Shown piece after piece: positions 36,416-45,802 of a stretch of 63,689 bases of DNA. A program made the position numbers and the translations under genes. Origin of the DNA: Streptomyces sp. Ru71 (GTDB lineage Bacteria; Actinomycetota; Actinomycetes; Streptomycetales; Streptomycetaceae); contig NZ_PQSS01000044.1 of assembly GCF_002920535.1 (NCBI RefSeq), positions 1 through 63,689 of the forward strand. The letters are read 5' to 3'. The notes beneath the pieces are model-generated. The model was not told the origin of the DNA. It searched no databases and was given only the letters and a program-made list of their open reading frames with translations. Positions within the stretch are counted from its first letter, which is position 1; each line of letters starts with the position of its first letter.

Positions 36416-37443
36416 CCGCCACCAGCGCCGACGAGCGGCTCCTGGAGACATCGCCGCTGCGCAAGCTGCTCGCCCGCCCCGAGCTGGGCTCGGTGGTCGG
36501 CGCGATCGCGGTCTTCGTGTTCTTCGCGGTCTTCGCCGACAGCTTCCTGCGCGCCTCCAGCCTGAGCACGGTCCTGTACGCGTCGTCGACCATCGGCATC
36601 ATGGCGGTCCCGGTCGCGCTGCTGATGATCGGCGGCGAGTTCGACCTGTCGGCCGGCGTCATGGTGACGTCGTCGGCATTGATCTCGTCCATGTTCAGCT
36701 TCCAGATGACCGCGAACGTCTGGGTCGGCGTCGGTGTGTCCCTGCTGGTCACGCTCGCCATCGGCGCCTTCAACGGGTTCATGCTGACCCGCACCAGGCT
36801 GCCCAGCTTCATCATCACGCTGGGCACCTTCCTGATGTTGACCGGCATGAACCTCGGCTTCACCAAGTTGATCGACGGCACGGTGTCGACGAAGACCATT
36901 GCCGACATGGAGGGCTTCCCGAGCGCCCATGACGTCTTCGCCTCGACCCTGACCGTCGGGGGAGTCGGCATCAAGGTGACCATCCTGTGGTGGCTGGCCC
37001 TGGTCGCCGTCGCCTCCTGGATCCTGCTGCGCACCCGCACGGGCAACTGGATCTTCGCGGTCGGCGGCAACCAGGACGCGGCACGCGCGGTCGGCGTCCC
37101 CGTCGCCAAGACCAAGATCGGCCTGTACACGGGCGTGGCGTTCGGCGCCTGGATCTCCGGTCAGCACCTGCTGTTCAGCTACGACGTCGTCCAGTCCGGC
37201 GAGGGCGTCGGCAACGAGCTGATCTACATCATCGCGGCCGTCATCGGCGGCTGCCTGATCACCGGCGGCTACGGGAGCGCGGTCGGTTCCGCGGTCGGCG
37301 CGTTCATCTTCGGCATGACCAGCAAGGGCATCGTCTTCGCCGAGTGGAACCCCGACTGGTTCAAGTTCTTCCTCGGAGCGATGCTGCTCCTCGCGACCCT
37401 GCTCAACGCCTGGGTCCGCAAGCGGGCGGAGGCCACGACATGA
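36412..37443 (+). CDS. Sugar ABC transporter permease, RbsC family
   Basis: 343 aa, ATG overlapping the previous stop (ATGA). About nine transmembrane helices. The family segments FDLSAGVMVTSSALISSM (about 79-96), RTRLPSFIITLGTF (about 126-139) and VGGNQDAARAVGV (the RbsC-type cytoplasmic loop contacting the ATPase) are visible. It forms the membrane channel with the ATPase encoded immediately downstream, again with a 4-bp overlap. Confidence 0.93.
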   Translation: MTATSADERLLETSPLRKLLARPELGSVVGAIAVFVFFAVFADSFLRASSLSTVLYASSTIGIMAVPVALLMIGGEFDLSAGVMVTSSALISSMFSFQMTANVWVGVGVSLLVTLAIGAFNGFMLTRTRLPSFIITLGTFLMLTGMNLGFTKLIDGTVSTKTIADMEGFPSAHDVFASTLTVGGVGIKVTILWWLALVAVASWILLRTRTGNWIFAVGGNQDAARAVGVPVAKTKIGLYTGVAFGAWISGQHLLFSYDVVQSGEGVGNELIYIIAAVIGGCLITGGYGSAVGSAVGAFIFGMTSKGIVFAEWNPDWFKFFLGAMLLLATLLNAWVRKRAEATT

Positions 37444-38231
37444 CGCAGACCGGGGCCCGTACGGCACTCGTGGAGCTGTCGGACGTCAGCAAGCACTACG
37501 GGAACATCCGCGCCCTTCAGGGCGTGTCCCTGGAGGTCCACGCGGGGGAGATCACCTGCGTCCTCGGCGACAACATCGCCGGCAAGTCAACATTGATCAA
37601 GATGATTGCCGGACTGCACCGGCATGACGAGGGTGTCCTGCGCATCGACGGTGAGGAGACCCGTCTCTCCTCGCCCCGCGAGGCCCTGGACCGCGGCATC
37701 GCCACCGTCTACCAGGACCTCGCGGTCGTCCCGCTCATGCCGGTGTGGCGCAACTTCTTCCTCGGCTCCGAGCCGCGCAAGGGCGTCGGCCCCTTCAAGC
37801 GCATGGACGTCGACCACATGCGCCGCACCACGCGCGCGGCGCTGCTGCGCATGGGCATCGACCTGCGCGACGTCGACCAGCCCATCGGCACCCTGTCGGG
37901 CGGCGAACGCCAGTGCGTGGCCATCGCCCGCGCCGTCCACTTCGGCGCGAAGGTCCTGGTCCTGGACGAGCCGACGGCGGCCCTCGGCGTCAAGCAGTCC
38001 GGAGTGGTCCTGAAGTACGTGGCGGCGGCACGTGACGAGGGTCTCGGTGTCGTACTGATCACCCACAACCCCCACCACGCGTACCTGGTCGGCGACCGCT
38101 TCGTCCTGCTCAGGCGGGGCACGATGGTGGGCAACCACACCCGTGAAGAGATCACCCTGGACGAGCTGACCCGGCAGATGGCAGGCGGGTCCGACCTTGA
38201 CGCTCTACGCCATGAACTGCAGCGCACCTAG
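37440..38231 (+). CDS. Sugar ABC transporter ATP-binding protein
   Basis: 263 aa, a single ABC domain rather than the double domain of RbsA. Walker A reads GDNIAGKST (Lys at about 48), where related proteins have GDNGAGKST; GxxxxGK(S/T) is kept but the conserved fourth-position Gly is Ile. Q-loop TVYQDLAVVP, signature LSGGERQCVAIARA, Walker B VLVLDEPTAALG and the switch His in LITHNPHHAY are normal. It drives uptake with the preceding permease. Its stop codon lies within the start of the dispersed repeat copy 2. Confidence 0.92.
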   Translation: MTQTGARTALVELSDVSKHYGNIRALQGVSLEVHAGEITCVLGDNIAGKSTLIKMIAGLHRHDEGVLRIDGEETRLSSPREALDRGIATVYQDLAVVPLMPVWRNFFLGSEPRKGVGPFKRMDVDHMRRTTRAALLRMGIDLRDVDQPIGTLSGGERQCVAIARAVHFGAKVLVLDEPTAALGVKQSGVVLKYVAAARDEGLGVVLITHNPHHAYLVGDRFVLLRRGTMVGNHTREEITLDELTRQMAGGSDLDALRHELQRT

Positions 38232-38303
38232 GGGCGCGGGGCTGTGTCGATATGCGGCTCCGCCGCGTGGGCGCGAGCAACCACGACGCACCCGCACCCG
38301 GCG
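38230..38303 (+). repeat. Dispersed intergenic repeat, copy 2
   Basis: AGGGGCGCGGGGCTGTGTCG followed by the same ATGCGGCTCCGCCGCG core as copy 1 at 19759. It abuts the stop codon of the ABC ATPase gene. Confidence 0.75.
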
Positions 38304-38372
38304 GGCATCAGTGACCACCCCCGCACTCCTCCGTTCGTCGCCGAAGGCACCCGTGCGGCAGAATCGGCGGCG

Positions 38373-39521
38373 ATGAGCACCTACGGCAACTTCACGGCCC
38401 CGATCGGCTCCCGCCGGGCCACCGCGCTGCGGACGGTCGGCACCCGGGAGCGCCGGTCACACCTGACCGCCCCCCGCGTGCCCACCGTCGGCATCGACAT
38501 CGGCGGCACGAAGGTGATGGCGGGCGTCGTGGACGCCGACGGCAACATCCTGGAGAAGCTCCGCACGGAGACCCCGGACAAGTCCAAGAGCCCCAAGGTC
38601 GTCGAGGACACCATCGTCGAGCTGGTGCTGGACCTGTCCGACCGGCACGACGTGCACGCCGTCGGCATCGGCGCGGCCGGCTGGGTCGACGCCGACCGCA
38701 ACCGCGTCCTGTTCGCCCCGCACCTGTCCTGGCGCAACGAGCCGCTGCGCGACCGGCTCGCCAGCCGCCTGTCGGTGCCGGTGCTGGTCGACAACGACGC
38801 CAACACCGCCGCCTGGGCCGAGTGGCGCTTCGGCGCCGGCCGTGGCGAGGACCACCTCGTCATGATCACGCTGGGCACCGGCATCGGCGGCGCGATCCTG
38901 GAGGACGGCCAGGTCAAGCGGGGCAAGTACGGCGTCGCGGGCGAGTTCGGCCATATGCAGGTCGTGCCCGGCGGCCACCGCTGCCCGTGCGGCAACCGTG
39001 GCTGCTGGGAGCAGTACAGCTCCGGCAACGCCCTGGTGCGGGAGGCCAGGGAGCTGGCCGCCGCGGACTCACCGGTGGCGTACGGGATCATCGAGCACGT
39101 CAAGGGCAACATCGGCGACATCACCGGGCCGATGATCACCGAGCTGGCCCGCGAGGGCGACGCGATGTGCGTGGAGCTGCTCCAGGACATCGGCCAGTGG
39201 CTCGGCGTCGGCATCGCCAACCTCGCCGCCGCCCTCGACCCGTCCTGCTTCGTCATCGGCGGCGGCGTCTCCGCGGCCGACGACCTGCTGATCGGCCCCG
39301 CGCGGGACGCCTTCAAACGGCACCTCACCGGACGCGGCTACCGGCCCGAGGCCCGGATCGTGCGGGCCCAGCTCGGCCCCGAGGCCGGCATGGTCGGCGC
39401 CGCCGACCTCGCGCGGCTGGTCGCCCGGCGGTTCCGCCGCGCCAAGCGGCGCCGGGTGGAGCGCTACGAGCGGTACGAGCGCTACGCCGAGGCGCGTCGA
39501 ACGGCCCGGGACAGCGCATGA
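38373..39521 (+). CDS. ROK family sugar kinase (glucokinase-like)
   Basis: 382 aa from ATG 38373. The actin-like ATPase phosphate-1 motif VGIDIGGTKVMAGV is at about 37-50. The sugar-binding segment is VLVDNDANTAAWAEW, and the ROK zinc site GGHRCPCGNRGCWEQY (about 205-220) has all its cysteines. An N-terminal extension of about 35 residues (basic) and a C-terminal RYERYERYAEARR tail are unusual. No HTH is seen, so it is a kinase rather than a ROK repressor. It probably phosphorylates the sugar imported by the upstream transporter. Confidence 0.9.
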   Translation: MSTYGNFTAPIGSRRATALRTVGTRERRSHLTAPRVPTVGIDIGGTKVMAGVVDADGNILEKLRTETPDKSKSPKVVEDTIVELVLDLSDRHDVHAVGIGAAGWVDADRNRVLFAPHLSWRNEPLRDRLASRLSVPVLVDNDANTAAWAEWRFGAGRGEDHLVMITLGTGIGGAILEDGQVKRGKYGVAGEFGHMQVVPGGHRCPCGNRGCWEQYSSGNALVREARELAAADSPVAYGIIEHVKGNIGDITGPMITELAREGDAMCVELLQDIGQWLGVGIANLAAALDPSCFVIGGGVSAADDLLIGPARDAFKRHLTGRGYRPEARIVRAQLGPEAGMVGAADLARLVARRFRRAKRRRVERYERYERYAEARRTARDSA

Positions 39522-40099
39522 CGGCCTCGCTTCCCCATCAGGCGGAGCCGACGGAGGAGCAGGACCGGCCCGCGGAGGACCGCCGGCACATGATCCGGCG
39601 CAGGGCGCTCACCCTGCTGATCATCGTGCTGCTCATCGGCGTCCCGGCCGGCTACCTGGTGATCTCCGCCAACCAGAGCCGCGACAGCGGCAAGGACAAG
39701 GAGGCGAAGTACTCGGCGACCGGCCTGACCGCGGGCTGGCCGTCCCGGGTGCAGCGCCGCCTGTACCAGGTGCCGATCCCGAAGCAGTCCTACGAGGTCG
39801 CCTACTACGAGACCAACAACTGGAAGACCAGCCGTCTCTACGTCCAGTTCCAGACCTCCATCGCCAACCTGGACAACTTCCTGCGCTGGATCGGCGCGCA
39901 CCGCAGCGAGCTGAGGCTGAACGACATCACCATCAGCGACCGCGACCAGAAGATCACCGGCTGGAAGTTCACCGGCCCCGGGCCGTGGGGCGGTCTGGTG
40001 CACGAGCAGAAGAACCCGGCGCCCACCCAGGACGTCGTGGTGAACATGGCCGACCCGGACAACCCGATGGTGTACGTCGTCTCCCGTACGGTGCCGTGA
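39518..40099 (+). CDS. Membrane-anchored protein of unknown function
   Basis: 193 aa, ATG overlapping the ROK stop by 4 bases, so it is translated with the kinase. One transmembrane helix (LTLLIIVLLIGVPAGYLVI, about 31-49) follows a charged cytoplasmic tail, and the rest (about 145 residues, with AYYETNNWKTSRLYVQFQ and GWKFTGPGPWGG) should lie outside the membrane. No family recognised. No cysteines or lipobox. Confidence 0.75.
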   Translation: MTASLPHQAEPTEEQDRPAEDRRHMIRRRALTLLIIVLLIGVPAGYLVISANQSRDSGKDKEAKYSATGLTAGWPSRVQRRLYQVPIPKQSYEVAYYETNNWKTSRLYVQFQTSIANLDNFLRWIGAHRSELRLNDITISDRDQKITGWKFTGPGPWGGLVHEQKNPAPTQDVVVNMADPDNPMVYVVSRTVP

Positions 40100-40139
40100 G
40101 CGTCCTGTGAGACCGGGCGCTCCCGGCCGCCGGAGCCGA

Positions 40140-40162
40140 TTGTCAGACCCCGCCCGTAGAGT
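40140..40162 (+). promoter_or_regulatory. Near-match to the PafBC (RecA-independent DNA-damage) promoter before the SNF2 gene
   Basis: TTGTCAGAC, 8 nt, TAGAGT. The mycobacterial consensus is TTGTCRGTG, 8 nt, TAnnnT; only the last two bases of the first block differ. The expected transcript start is about 40 nt before the helicase gene. Confidence 0.55.
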
Positions 40163-40206
40163 CGGAGACGTCTGATCCGACGTGCGGACGGGAGGTGGCG
40201 GAACGT

Positions 40207-43035
40207 ATGGGCGACATGCCCGCCGTGGCCGAGCGCGTGCCCGTGCGGCTCGCGGCCGTCTTCCTGCCCGCCGCCGTGCCGCGCGAGGGCCGGATCGCCC
40301 TCTGGGACCCGGACGACGGCCCCCTGCCGCAGCTCACCTCCGCCGAGCCGGCCGAACTGACGGTGGTACGCCCGCACGGCGCGTCCGTCCGGCGCAGACG
40401 GACCCCGGCGCTGTCCCTGCCGCTCGACGCCGCCCTGCCGCTGCTGGTGCGTGCCCGCCGTGACCCGGCCGCCCATCCCGCCACCGCCTGCTGGGGCGCG
40501 GCAGCGCTGCACGCGCTGCGGCTCACCGCGCGCGGGCGCCTGCTGCCCGGCCTCACCCCCAGCGGCCACGACGCCTGGCGGGCCGGCCCCCTCGACCCGG
40601 ACGACATCGCCCATCTGCGCGCGGTCGCCGCCGCCCTGCCCGCCGAGGGGCACGCCGTCCCGCTGCCCGGCCCGGGCCCGCTGCGGCTGCCCGCCCCCGA
40701 GGCGCTGATGCGCGCCTTCCTGGACGCGGTCACCGACACCCTGCCCCGTACCCCGGCCGCGCCGTACGCCGCCGGCCGGCCCTTCGCCGCCCGCGAGCCG
40801 CTGCGGCTGCCCGGCGCGCAGGACTGGGCCGCCGAGGTCGCCGCCGGTATGGACGCCGGGGTGCGGATCTCGCTGCGCCTGGACCTCGCGGCGCAGGATC
40901 TGTTCGACCAGGGCTCGGGCGGCGCGGGCGCGCGGGGTGCCGGAGCGGCGATCGTGCAGGTCCACAGCCTCGCCGACCCCACCCTGGTCGCCGACGCGGC
41001 GGCGCTGTGGGCGGGGGAGGCCGACGCCTTCGGCCCCCGCGCACGTGTGGACGCCGCCCTCGCCGTACGGCGTGCCGCCCGGGTGTGGCCGCCGCTGGGC
41101 CGCCTCACCGAACAGGACACGCCGGACGTGCTGGCCCTGTCCGAGGACGAGCTGGGCGACCTGCTCGGCGTGGCCGCCACCCGCCTCGCGGCCGCCGGGG
41201 TGGCCGTCCACTGGCCCCGCGACCTGGCCCACGACCTCACGGCGAGCGCGGTGGTCCGGCCCGCGCCGGGCTCGGCGACCGACGGCACCGGGTTCTTCGA
41301 GAGCGAGGACCTGCTGCAGTTCCGCTGGCAGCTCGCCCTCGGCGGCGACCCGCTCTCCGAGGCGGAGATGGACACCCTCGCCGAGGCCCACCGCCCGGTG
41401 GTCCGGCTGCGCGACCAGTGGGTGCTCGTCGACCCGGCGCTGGTCCGCAAGGCCCGCAAGCGCGACCTGGGCCTGCTCGACCCGGTCGACGCGCTGTCCG
41501 TCGCCCTCACCGGCACCGCGGAGGTGGACGGCGAGACGGTCGAGGCGGTCCCGGCGGGCGCGCTGGCGGCCCTGCGCGACCGGCTCACGGCCGGCCTGCA
41601 CCCGGCCGAGCCGCCCCCCGGGCTGCACGCCACGCTGCGCGACTACCAGCTGCGCGGTCTCGCCTGGCTCGAACTGATGACCTCCCTCGGCCTCGGCGGC
41701 TGCCTCGCCGACGACATGGGCCTCGGCAAGACGATCACCGTGATCGCCCTGCACCTCAAACGGGCCCGCCGCGAGCCCACCCTGGTCGTCTGCCCGGCGT
41801 CCCTGCTCGGCAACTGGCAGCGCGAGATCACCCGCTTCGCCCCCGGCGTCCCCGTGCGCCGCTACCACGGGCAGGGCCGCACCCTGGAGGACCTCGACGG
41901 CGGTTTCGTCCTCACCACCTACGGCACCATGCGCTCGGCCGCCCCCACACTGGCCGAGCAGCCGTGGGGCATGGTGGTCGCCGACGAGGCGCAGCACGTC
42001 AAGAACCCGTACTCGGCGACGGCGAAGGCGCTGCGCACCATCCCGTCCCCCGCGCGCGTGGCGCTCACCGGCACACCGGTCGAGAACAACCTCTCCGAGC
42101 TGTGGGCGCTGCTCGACTGGACGACCCCCGGCCTGCTCGGCCCGCTGAAGTCCTTCCGCGCCCGGCACGCGCGTGCCGTGGAGACCGGGGAGGACGAGGA
42201 GGCGGTGCGGCGGCTGGCCCGCCTGGTGCGCCCGTTCCTGCTGCGGCGCAAGAAGTCCGACCCGGGTATCGTGCCCGAGCTGCCGCCCAAGACGGAGACG
42301 GACCACCCGGTGCCGCTCACCCGCGAACAGGCCGCGCTGTACGAGGCGGTGGTGCGCGAGTCGATGCTCGCCATCGAGACGGCCGAGGGCATGGCCCGCC
42401 GCGGCCTGGTGCTCAAGCTGCTCACCTCGCTCAAGCAGATCTGCGACCACCCGGCGCTGTATCTGAAGGAGGACCACGGCCGGGCCGACGGCGACCGGCT
42501 CGCCGCCCGTTCCGGGAAACTCGCCCTGCTGGACGAGCTGCTGGACACCCTGCTCACGGAGGACGGCTCGGCGCTGGTCTTCACGCAGTACGTCGGCATG
42601 GCCCGCCTGATCACCGCCCACCTGGCCGCCCGCGCGGTCCCGGTCGACCTGCTGCACGGCGGCACCCCCGTGCCCGAGCGCGAACGCATGGTCGACCGCT
42701 TCCAGGCCGGCACGACACCGGTCCTGGTGCTGTCCCTGAAGGCCGCAGGGACCGGCCTCAACCTCACCCGGGCCGGTCATGTCGTCCACTTCGACCGCTG
42801 GTGGAACCCGGCCGTCGAGGAGCAGGCCACCGACCGTGCCTACCGCATCGGCCAGACCCAGCCGGTGCAGGTGCACCGGCTGATCACGGAGGGCACCGTC
42901 GAGGATCGCATCGCCGAGATGCTCGCCGCCAAGCGCGCCCTGGCCGACGCGATCCTCGGCTCGGGCGAGTCCGCCCTCACCGAACTGACCGACCGTGAAC
43001 TGTCCGATCTGGTCTCGCTGCGGAGGGAGGCGTGA
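40207..43035 (+). CDS. SNF2-family DEAD/DEAH helicase-like ATPase
   Basis: 942 aa from ATG 40207 (GGAGG about 11 nt upstream; GTG 40195 is possible). The N-terminal ~450 residues are a domain typical of bacterial SNF2 proteins. Then motif I DDMGLGKT (about 502-509), DEAQHVKN (about 591), TGTPVENNLSELW, and the C-terminal helicase domain with SLKAAGTGLNLTRAGHVVHFDRWWNPAVEEQATDRAYRIGQ-type motifs (up to about 880). It is a DNA translocase that remodels protein-DNA complexes. It is coupled to the SWIM gene by overlap (stop at 43033-43035, ATG 43035). Confidence 0.93.
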   Translation: MGDMPAVAERVPVRLAAVFLPAAVPREGRIALWDPDDGPLPQLTSAEPAELTVVRPHGASVRRRRTPALSLPLDAALPLLVRARRDPAAHPATACWGAAALHALRLTARGRLLPGLTPSGHDAWRAGPLDPDDIAHLRAVAAALPAEGHAVPLPGPGPLRLPAPEALMRAFLDAVTDTLPRTPAAPYAAGRPFAAREPLRLPGAQDWAAEVAAGMDAGVRISLRLDLAAQDLFDQGSGGAGARGAGAAIVQVHSLADPTLVADAAALWAGEADAFGPRARVDAALAVRRAARVWPPLGRLTEQDTPDVLALSEDELGDLLGVAATRLAAAGVAVHWPRDLAHDLTASAVVRPAPGSATDGTGFFESEDLLQFRWQLALGGDPLSEAEMDTLAEAHRPVVRLRDQWVLVDPALVRKARKRDLGLLDPVDALSVALTGTAEVDGETVEAVPAGALAALRDRLTAGLHPAEPPPGLHATLRDYQLRGLAWLELMTSLGLGGCLADDMGLGKTITVIALHLKRARREPTLVVCPASLLGNWQREITRFAPGVPVRRYHGQGRTLEDLDGGFVLTTYGTMRSAAPTLAEQPWGMVVADEAQHVKNPYSATAKALRTIPSPARVALTGTPVENNLSELWALLDWTTPGLLGPLKSFRARHARAVETGEDEEAVRRLARLVRPFLLRRKKSDPGIVPELPPKTETDHPVPLTREQAALYEAVVRESMLAIETAEGMARRGLVLKLLTSLKQICDHPALYLKEDHGRADGDRLAARSGKLALLDELLDTLLTEDGSALVFTQYVGMARLITAHLAARAVPVDLLHGGTPVPERERMVDRFQAGTTPVLVLSLKAAGTGLNLTRAGHVVHFDRWWNPAVEEQATDRAYRIGQTQPVQVHRLITEGTVEDRIAEMLAAKRALADAILGSGESALTELTDRELSDLVSLRREA

Positions 43036-45152
43036 TGGCACCGACGGACCCATCGGCCGACGCCCCCGGCCCCGCCGAGGCGGCACGCCGGGCCCTGCGC
43101 GAGGCACGGGAGCGTGCGGGCGCGACACCGGAACCGGAGGGAGCCGGCGAGGGGGAGGGCGCCGGAGCGGAGCACGAGCCCGTGGAACAGGCGCCCGCCA
43201 TGGACCCCGCCCAGCCCCCGGTGCGGCGGGAGGACCCCGAGCAGCCGGAACAGCCCGTACCTTCGGGACCGCGGCCGGGAGACGCCGCCCGCGCGGCACT
43301 GCGACGCGCGGTGGCCCAGCGGCGTACGGCGGCGCGGACCGACGACCAGGCCACGGAACCCCCTGCGCCTGACGAGACGCCGCCGGACACGGCCCCGGCG
43401 CCGGCCGGGACCCAGCCGGGCGACACCGCCCCGGCGGCGTCCGGGACCCACTCCGGCGACACCGCCTCCGTGCCGCGCGGGACCCGGTCCGGCGACAGCG
43501 CCCCGGCGGACCGCGCCCGCGAGGCGCTGCGCGCGGCCAGGGCCGAGGCCCAGCGCAAGGCGGCCGACGCGGCCGAGACGTCCACGGCACGGCGACGGCC
43601 GCCCCGCTCCGCCGCGCCCCCGGCCACGCGGCACCCCGGTCCCTCCCGTGGCGACCTCGCACGCGAACGGGCGCTCGACGTGAGGAACTTCCTGGCGGGC
43701 GCCTTCCGCATGCCCTCGGACCCGGCGCCCGGCGAGCCCGACGACGAGGACAGCGGGTGGACCGGTCAGGACAGCGGCCACCCCGAGCAGCCGGCGCGGC
43801 CTCAGCCCGTGCTGCCCGCGTCCGACACCCCCACTCACCCCGCACCGCCCGACCCTCCTGGCCCCGCGTCCCACGTCCCCCGCTCCATGGCCGCCCCCGC
43901 CCGGGACGGCGATCTGCGCCGCACCTTCCCCGCCTTCGCGCCCGGACCGGCCGGCGAGGGCTCCCGGTTCGCCGAAACCTGGTGGGGCAACGCCTGGATC
44001 ACGGCGCTGGAGGAAGGCGCGCTGGATCCCAAGAGGCTGGCGCGCGGGCGCGGTTACGCCGAACAGGGCCATGTGGACGCCATCACGGTCACCCCGGGCT
44101 CGGTGCTCGCGTACGTGCGGGGCAGCCGCCCCCGCCCCTACCGCGTGCAGGTGCGGCTGCGCACGCTCGACGACGCGGACTGGGCGCGCTTCCTGGACGC
44201 GGCGGCGGAGCGGCCCGGCCATATCGCCGCCCTGCTCGACAAGGAGATGCCGCACTCCCTCGCCGACTGCGGGGTCCGCCTGCTGCCCGGTCCCGGCGAC
44301 CTGGAACCCCGGTGCAGCTGCCCCGACCGCGGTCACCCCTGCAAGCACGCCGCCGCCCTCTGCTACCAGACCGCGCGGCTGTTGGACGAAGACCCCTTCG
44401 TGCTGCTCCTGCTGCGCGGCCGGGGCGAGCGGCAGCTGCTCGACACGCTGGCCCGGCTCAGCGCCACCCGAGCGGCCCGCGCCGCCCAGGACCGGGAGCC
44501 GGCGCCCCTGCCCGGCGTGCGGGCCACCGAGGCGCTCGCGCCGCGCCGACTGCCGCCGCTGCCCGAGCCGTTGCCGCTGCCCGCGCACCCGGAGCAGCCG
44601 CCCGTCTACCCGGCGGCCCCCGGCGGGCCCGACCCGATCGCGCTGGACCAGCTGGCCACCGACGCCGCCGCCCGCGCCCACGCCCTGCTCGCCACCGGCC
44701 GGGACGAGGTGGGCGAGCTGACACTGTGGCAGGACGCGATCCGGCTGGCGGCGGCCCGGCCCGGCTCCGGGCTCACCGCCGGCTCACGCGCCCTGTACTC
44801 CTCGCTCGCCTCCGCCGCCGGCCGCAGCCCGGCCGAGCTGGCGCGCGCGGTCGCCGCGTGGCGCCAGGGCGGACGGGACGGGCTCGCCGTACTGGAGGAG
44901 CCCTGGGATCCGCCGGCGGGACGTTTCGACCGTGCCCGCCCGGCGCTCCTCGCCGCCGACCTCCCCGCGTTCCGGCCCTGGCGCAACCGCCTCACCCACC
45001 CGCGCGGCCATGTCCAACTCCGCCTGGGCCGCGACGGGTTGTGGTACGCGTACGAGTCCGAGCCGGGCGCCGACGACTGGTGGCCGCGCGGCACACCCGA
45101 CCCGGACCCGGTCGGCGCCCTGACCGGCCTCGGCATCACCGAGGAACTCTGA
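43035..45152 (+). CDS. SWIM zinc-finger protein
   Basis: 705 aa, ATG overlapping the SNF2 stop, with GGAGGGAGG just upstream. The first ~290 residues are low-complexity, Pro/Ala/Glu-rich and probably disordered. A region beginning RFAETWWGNAWITALEE (about 310) precedes the SWIM finger CSCPDRGHPCKH, with zinc ligands Cys427, Cys429, Cys436 and His438. The SNF2 + SWIM pair is common in bacteria, where SWIM proteins are thought to bind DNA or protein partners of the helicase. Function in this cluster is unknown. Confidence 0.88.
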   Translation: MAPTDPSADAPGPAEAARRALREARERAGATPEPEGAGEGEGAGAEHEPVEQAPAMDPAQPPVRREDPEQPEQPVPSGPRPGDAARAALRRAVAQRRTAARTDDQATEPPAPDETPPDTAPAPAGTQPGDTAPAASGTHSGDTASVPRGTRSGDSAPADRAREALRAARAEAQRKAADAAETSTARRRPPRSAAPPATRHPGPSRGDLARERALDVRNFLAGAFRMPSDPAPGEPDDEDSGWTGQDSGHPEQPARPQPVLPASDTPTHPAPPDPPGPASHVPRSMAAPARDGDLRRTFPAFAPGPAGEGSRFAETWWGNAWITALEEGALDPKRLARGRGYAEQGHVDAITVTPGSVLAYVRGSRPRPYRVQVRLRTLDDADWARFLDAAAERPGHIAALLDKEMPHSLADCGVRLLPGPGDLEPRCSCPDRGHPCKHAAALCYQTARLLDEDPFVLLLLRGRGERQLLDTLARLSATRAARAAQDREPAPLPGVRATEALAPRRLPPLPEPLPLPAHPEQPPVYPAAPGGPDPIALDQLATDAAARAHALLATGRDEVGELTLWQDAIRLAAARPGSGLTAGSRALYSSLASAAGRSPAELARAVAAWRQGGRDGLAVLEEPWDPPAGRFDRARPALLAADLPAFRPWRNRLTHPRGHVQLRLGRDGLWYAYESEPGADDWWPRGTPDPDPVGALTGLGITEEL

Positions 45153-45215
45153 GGGCGCACCGCCGGCGTACCCAGCCGCACGGGTGAAGCCCACCGGCCG
45201 TCCGTCCGAAGGGCG

Positions 45216-45238
45216 TTGTCAGTGGCCCCCGCTAAGTT
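45216..45238 (+). promoter_or_regulatory. PafBC-type promoter before the SWIM-like/VWA/MoxR genes
   Basis: TTGTCAGTG, 8 nt, TAAGTT: a full match to the mycobacterial RecA-independent damage promoter (TTGTCRGTG-N8-TAnnnT). It predicts transcription from about 45245, giving a leader of about 50 nt before GTG 45296. Confidence 0.75.
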
Positions 45239-45295
45239 CGTTGATGTCCCGCCGATCCGGCGACTGGGCTTCCCTTGTGCTGCAAAGGAGATGGT

Positions 45296-45802
45296 GTGTT
45301 GTCCGAGTTCGAGAGGTCGAGCACGGCGCGGGTGATCCCGCCCGCCCGGCCGCGCAAGCTGGCCAAGGTCCCGTTCGTGGAACTGGCCGACGGACGTCTG
45401 CAGGGCGTCGTCTCCAGCGGCTCGGCCATCGAGCGGGTCTACGTCTCGTCGGTCGCCGCCGGGACGTACGCCTACGCGTGCAGCACCAACAACAACCGAC
45501 CCTGCGGCGGCGCCCGCGGCGGCTTCTGCAACCACATCGGCGCGCTGATCAACGAATCGGTGCTGCAGTACGGCGCCGAGCGCGTCGCCCGCTATCTGCG
45601 GGTCGACCTCGCGGACGGCGAGGCCGGCGCGCTGGCGATCCACCACGCGATGGGCGCGACCCGCCCGTCCCCGGCCGACAGCAAGGCCGCCGCGTCGGTC
45701 TTCAGCCGGTTCCTGCGCCACCTGTCCTACCTTGAACTCGCCGCCACCACGGCGCCGTTGCCGGAGATGCAGTGGTTCCCGCCCACGAGGGCGGTGGCGT
45801 GA
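45296..45802 (+). CDS. Small SWIM-like metal-binding protein
   Basis: 168 aa from GTG 45296, supported by AAAGGAG 5 nt upstream. The cysteine pattern YACSTNNNRPC then GGFCNHIGALI places Cys62, Cys70, Cys78 and His80; it ends in C-x-H as in SWIM fingers but with wider spacing. Otherwise soluble, with no signal peptide. It starts a unit of at least five plus-strand genes and is followed by the 462-aa gene with a TGATG overlap. Likely a zinc-dependent binding partner; not assigned to a named family. Confidence 0.7.
   Translation: MLSEFERSSTARVIPPARPRKLAKVPFVELADGRLQGVVSSGSAIERVYVSSVAAGTYAYACSTNNNRPCGGARGGFCNHIGALINESVLQYGAERVARYLRVDLADGEAGALAIHHAMGATRPSPADSKAAASVFSRFLRHLSYLELAATTAPLPEMQWFPPTRAVA

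Noticed and set aside
39838..43845. Very long open frame on the minus strand, over 1300 codons
   Set aside because: It is antisense to the SNF2 and SWIM genes, has low-complexity Arg/Gly/Pro composition and no recognisable domain; such frames arise from codon bias in GC-rich genomes.
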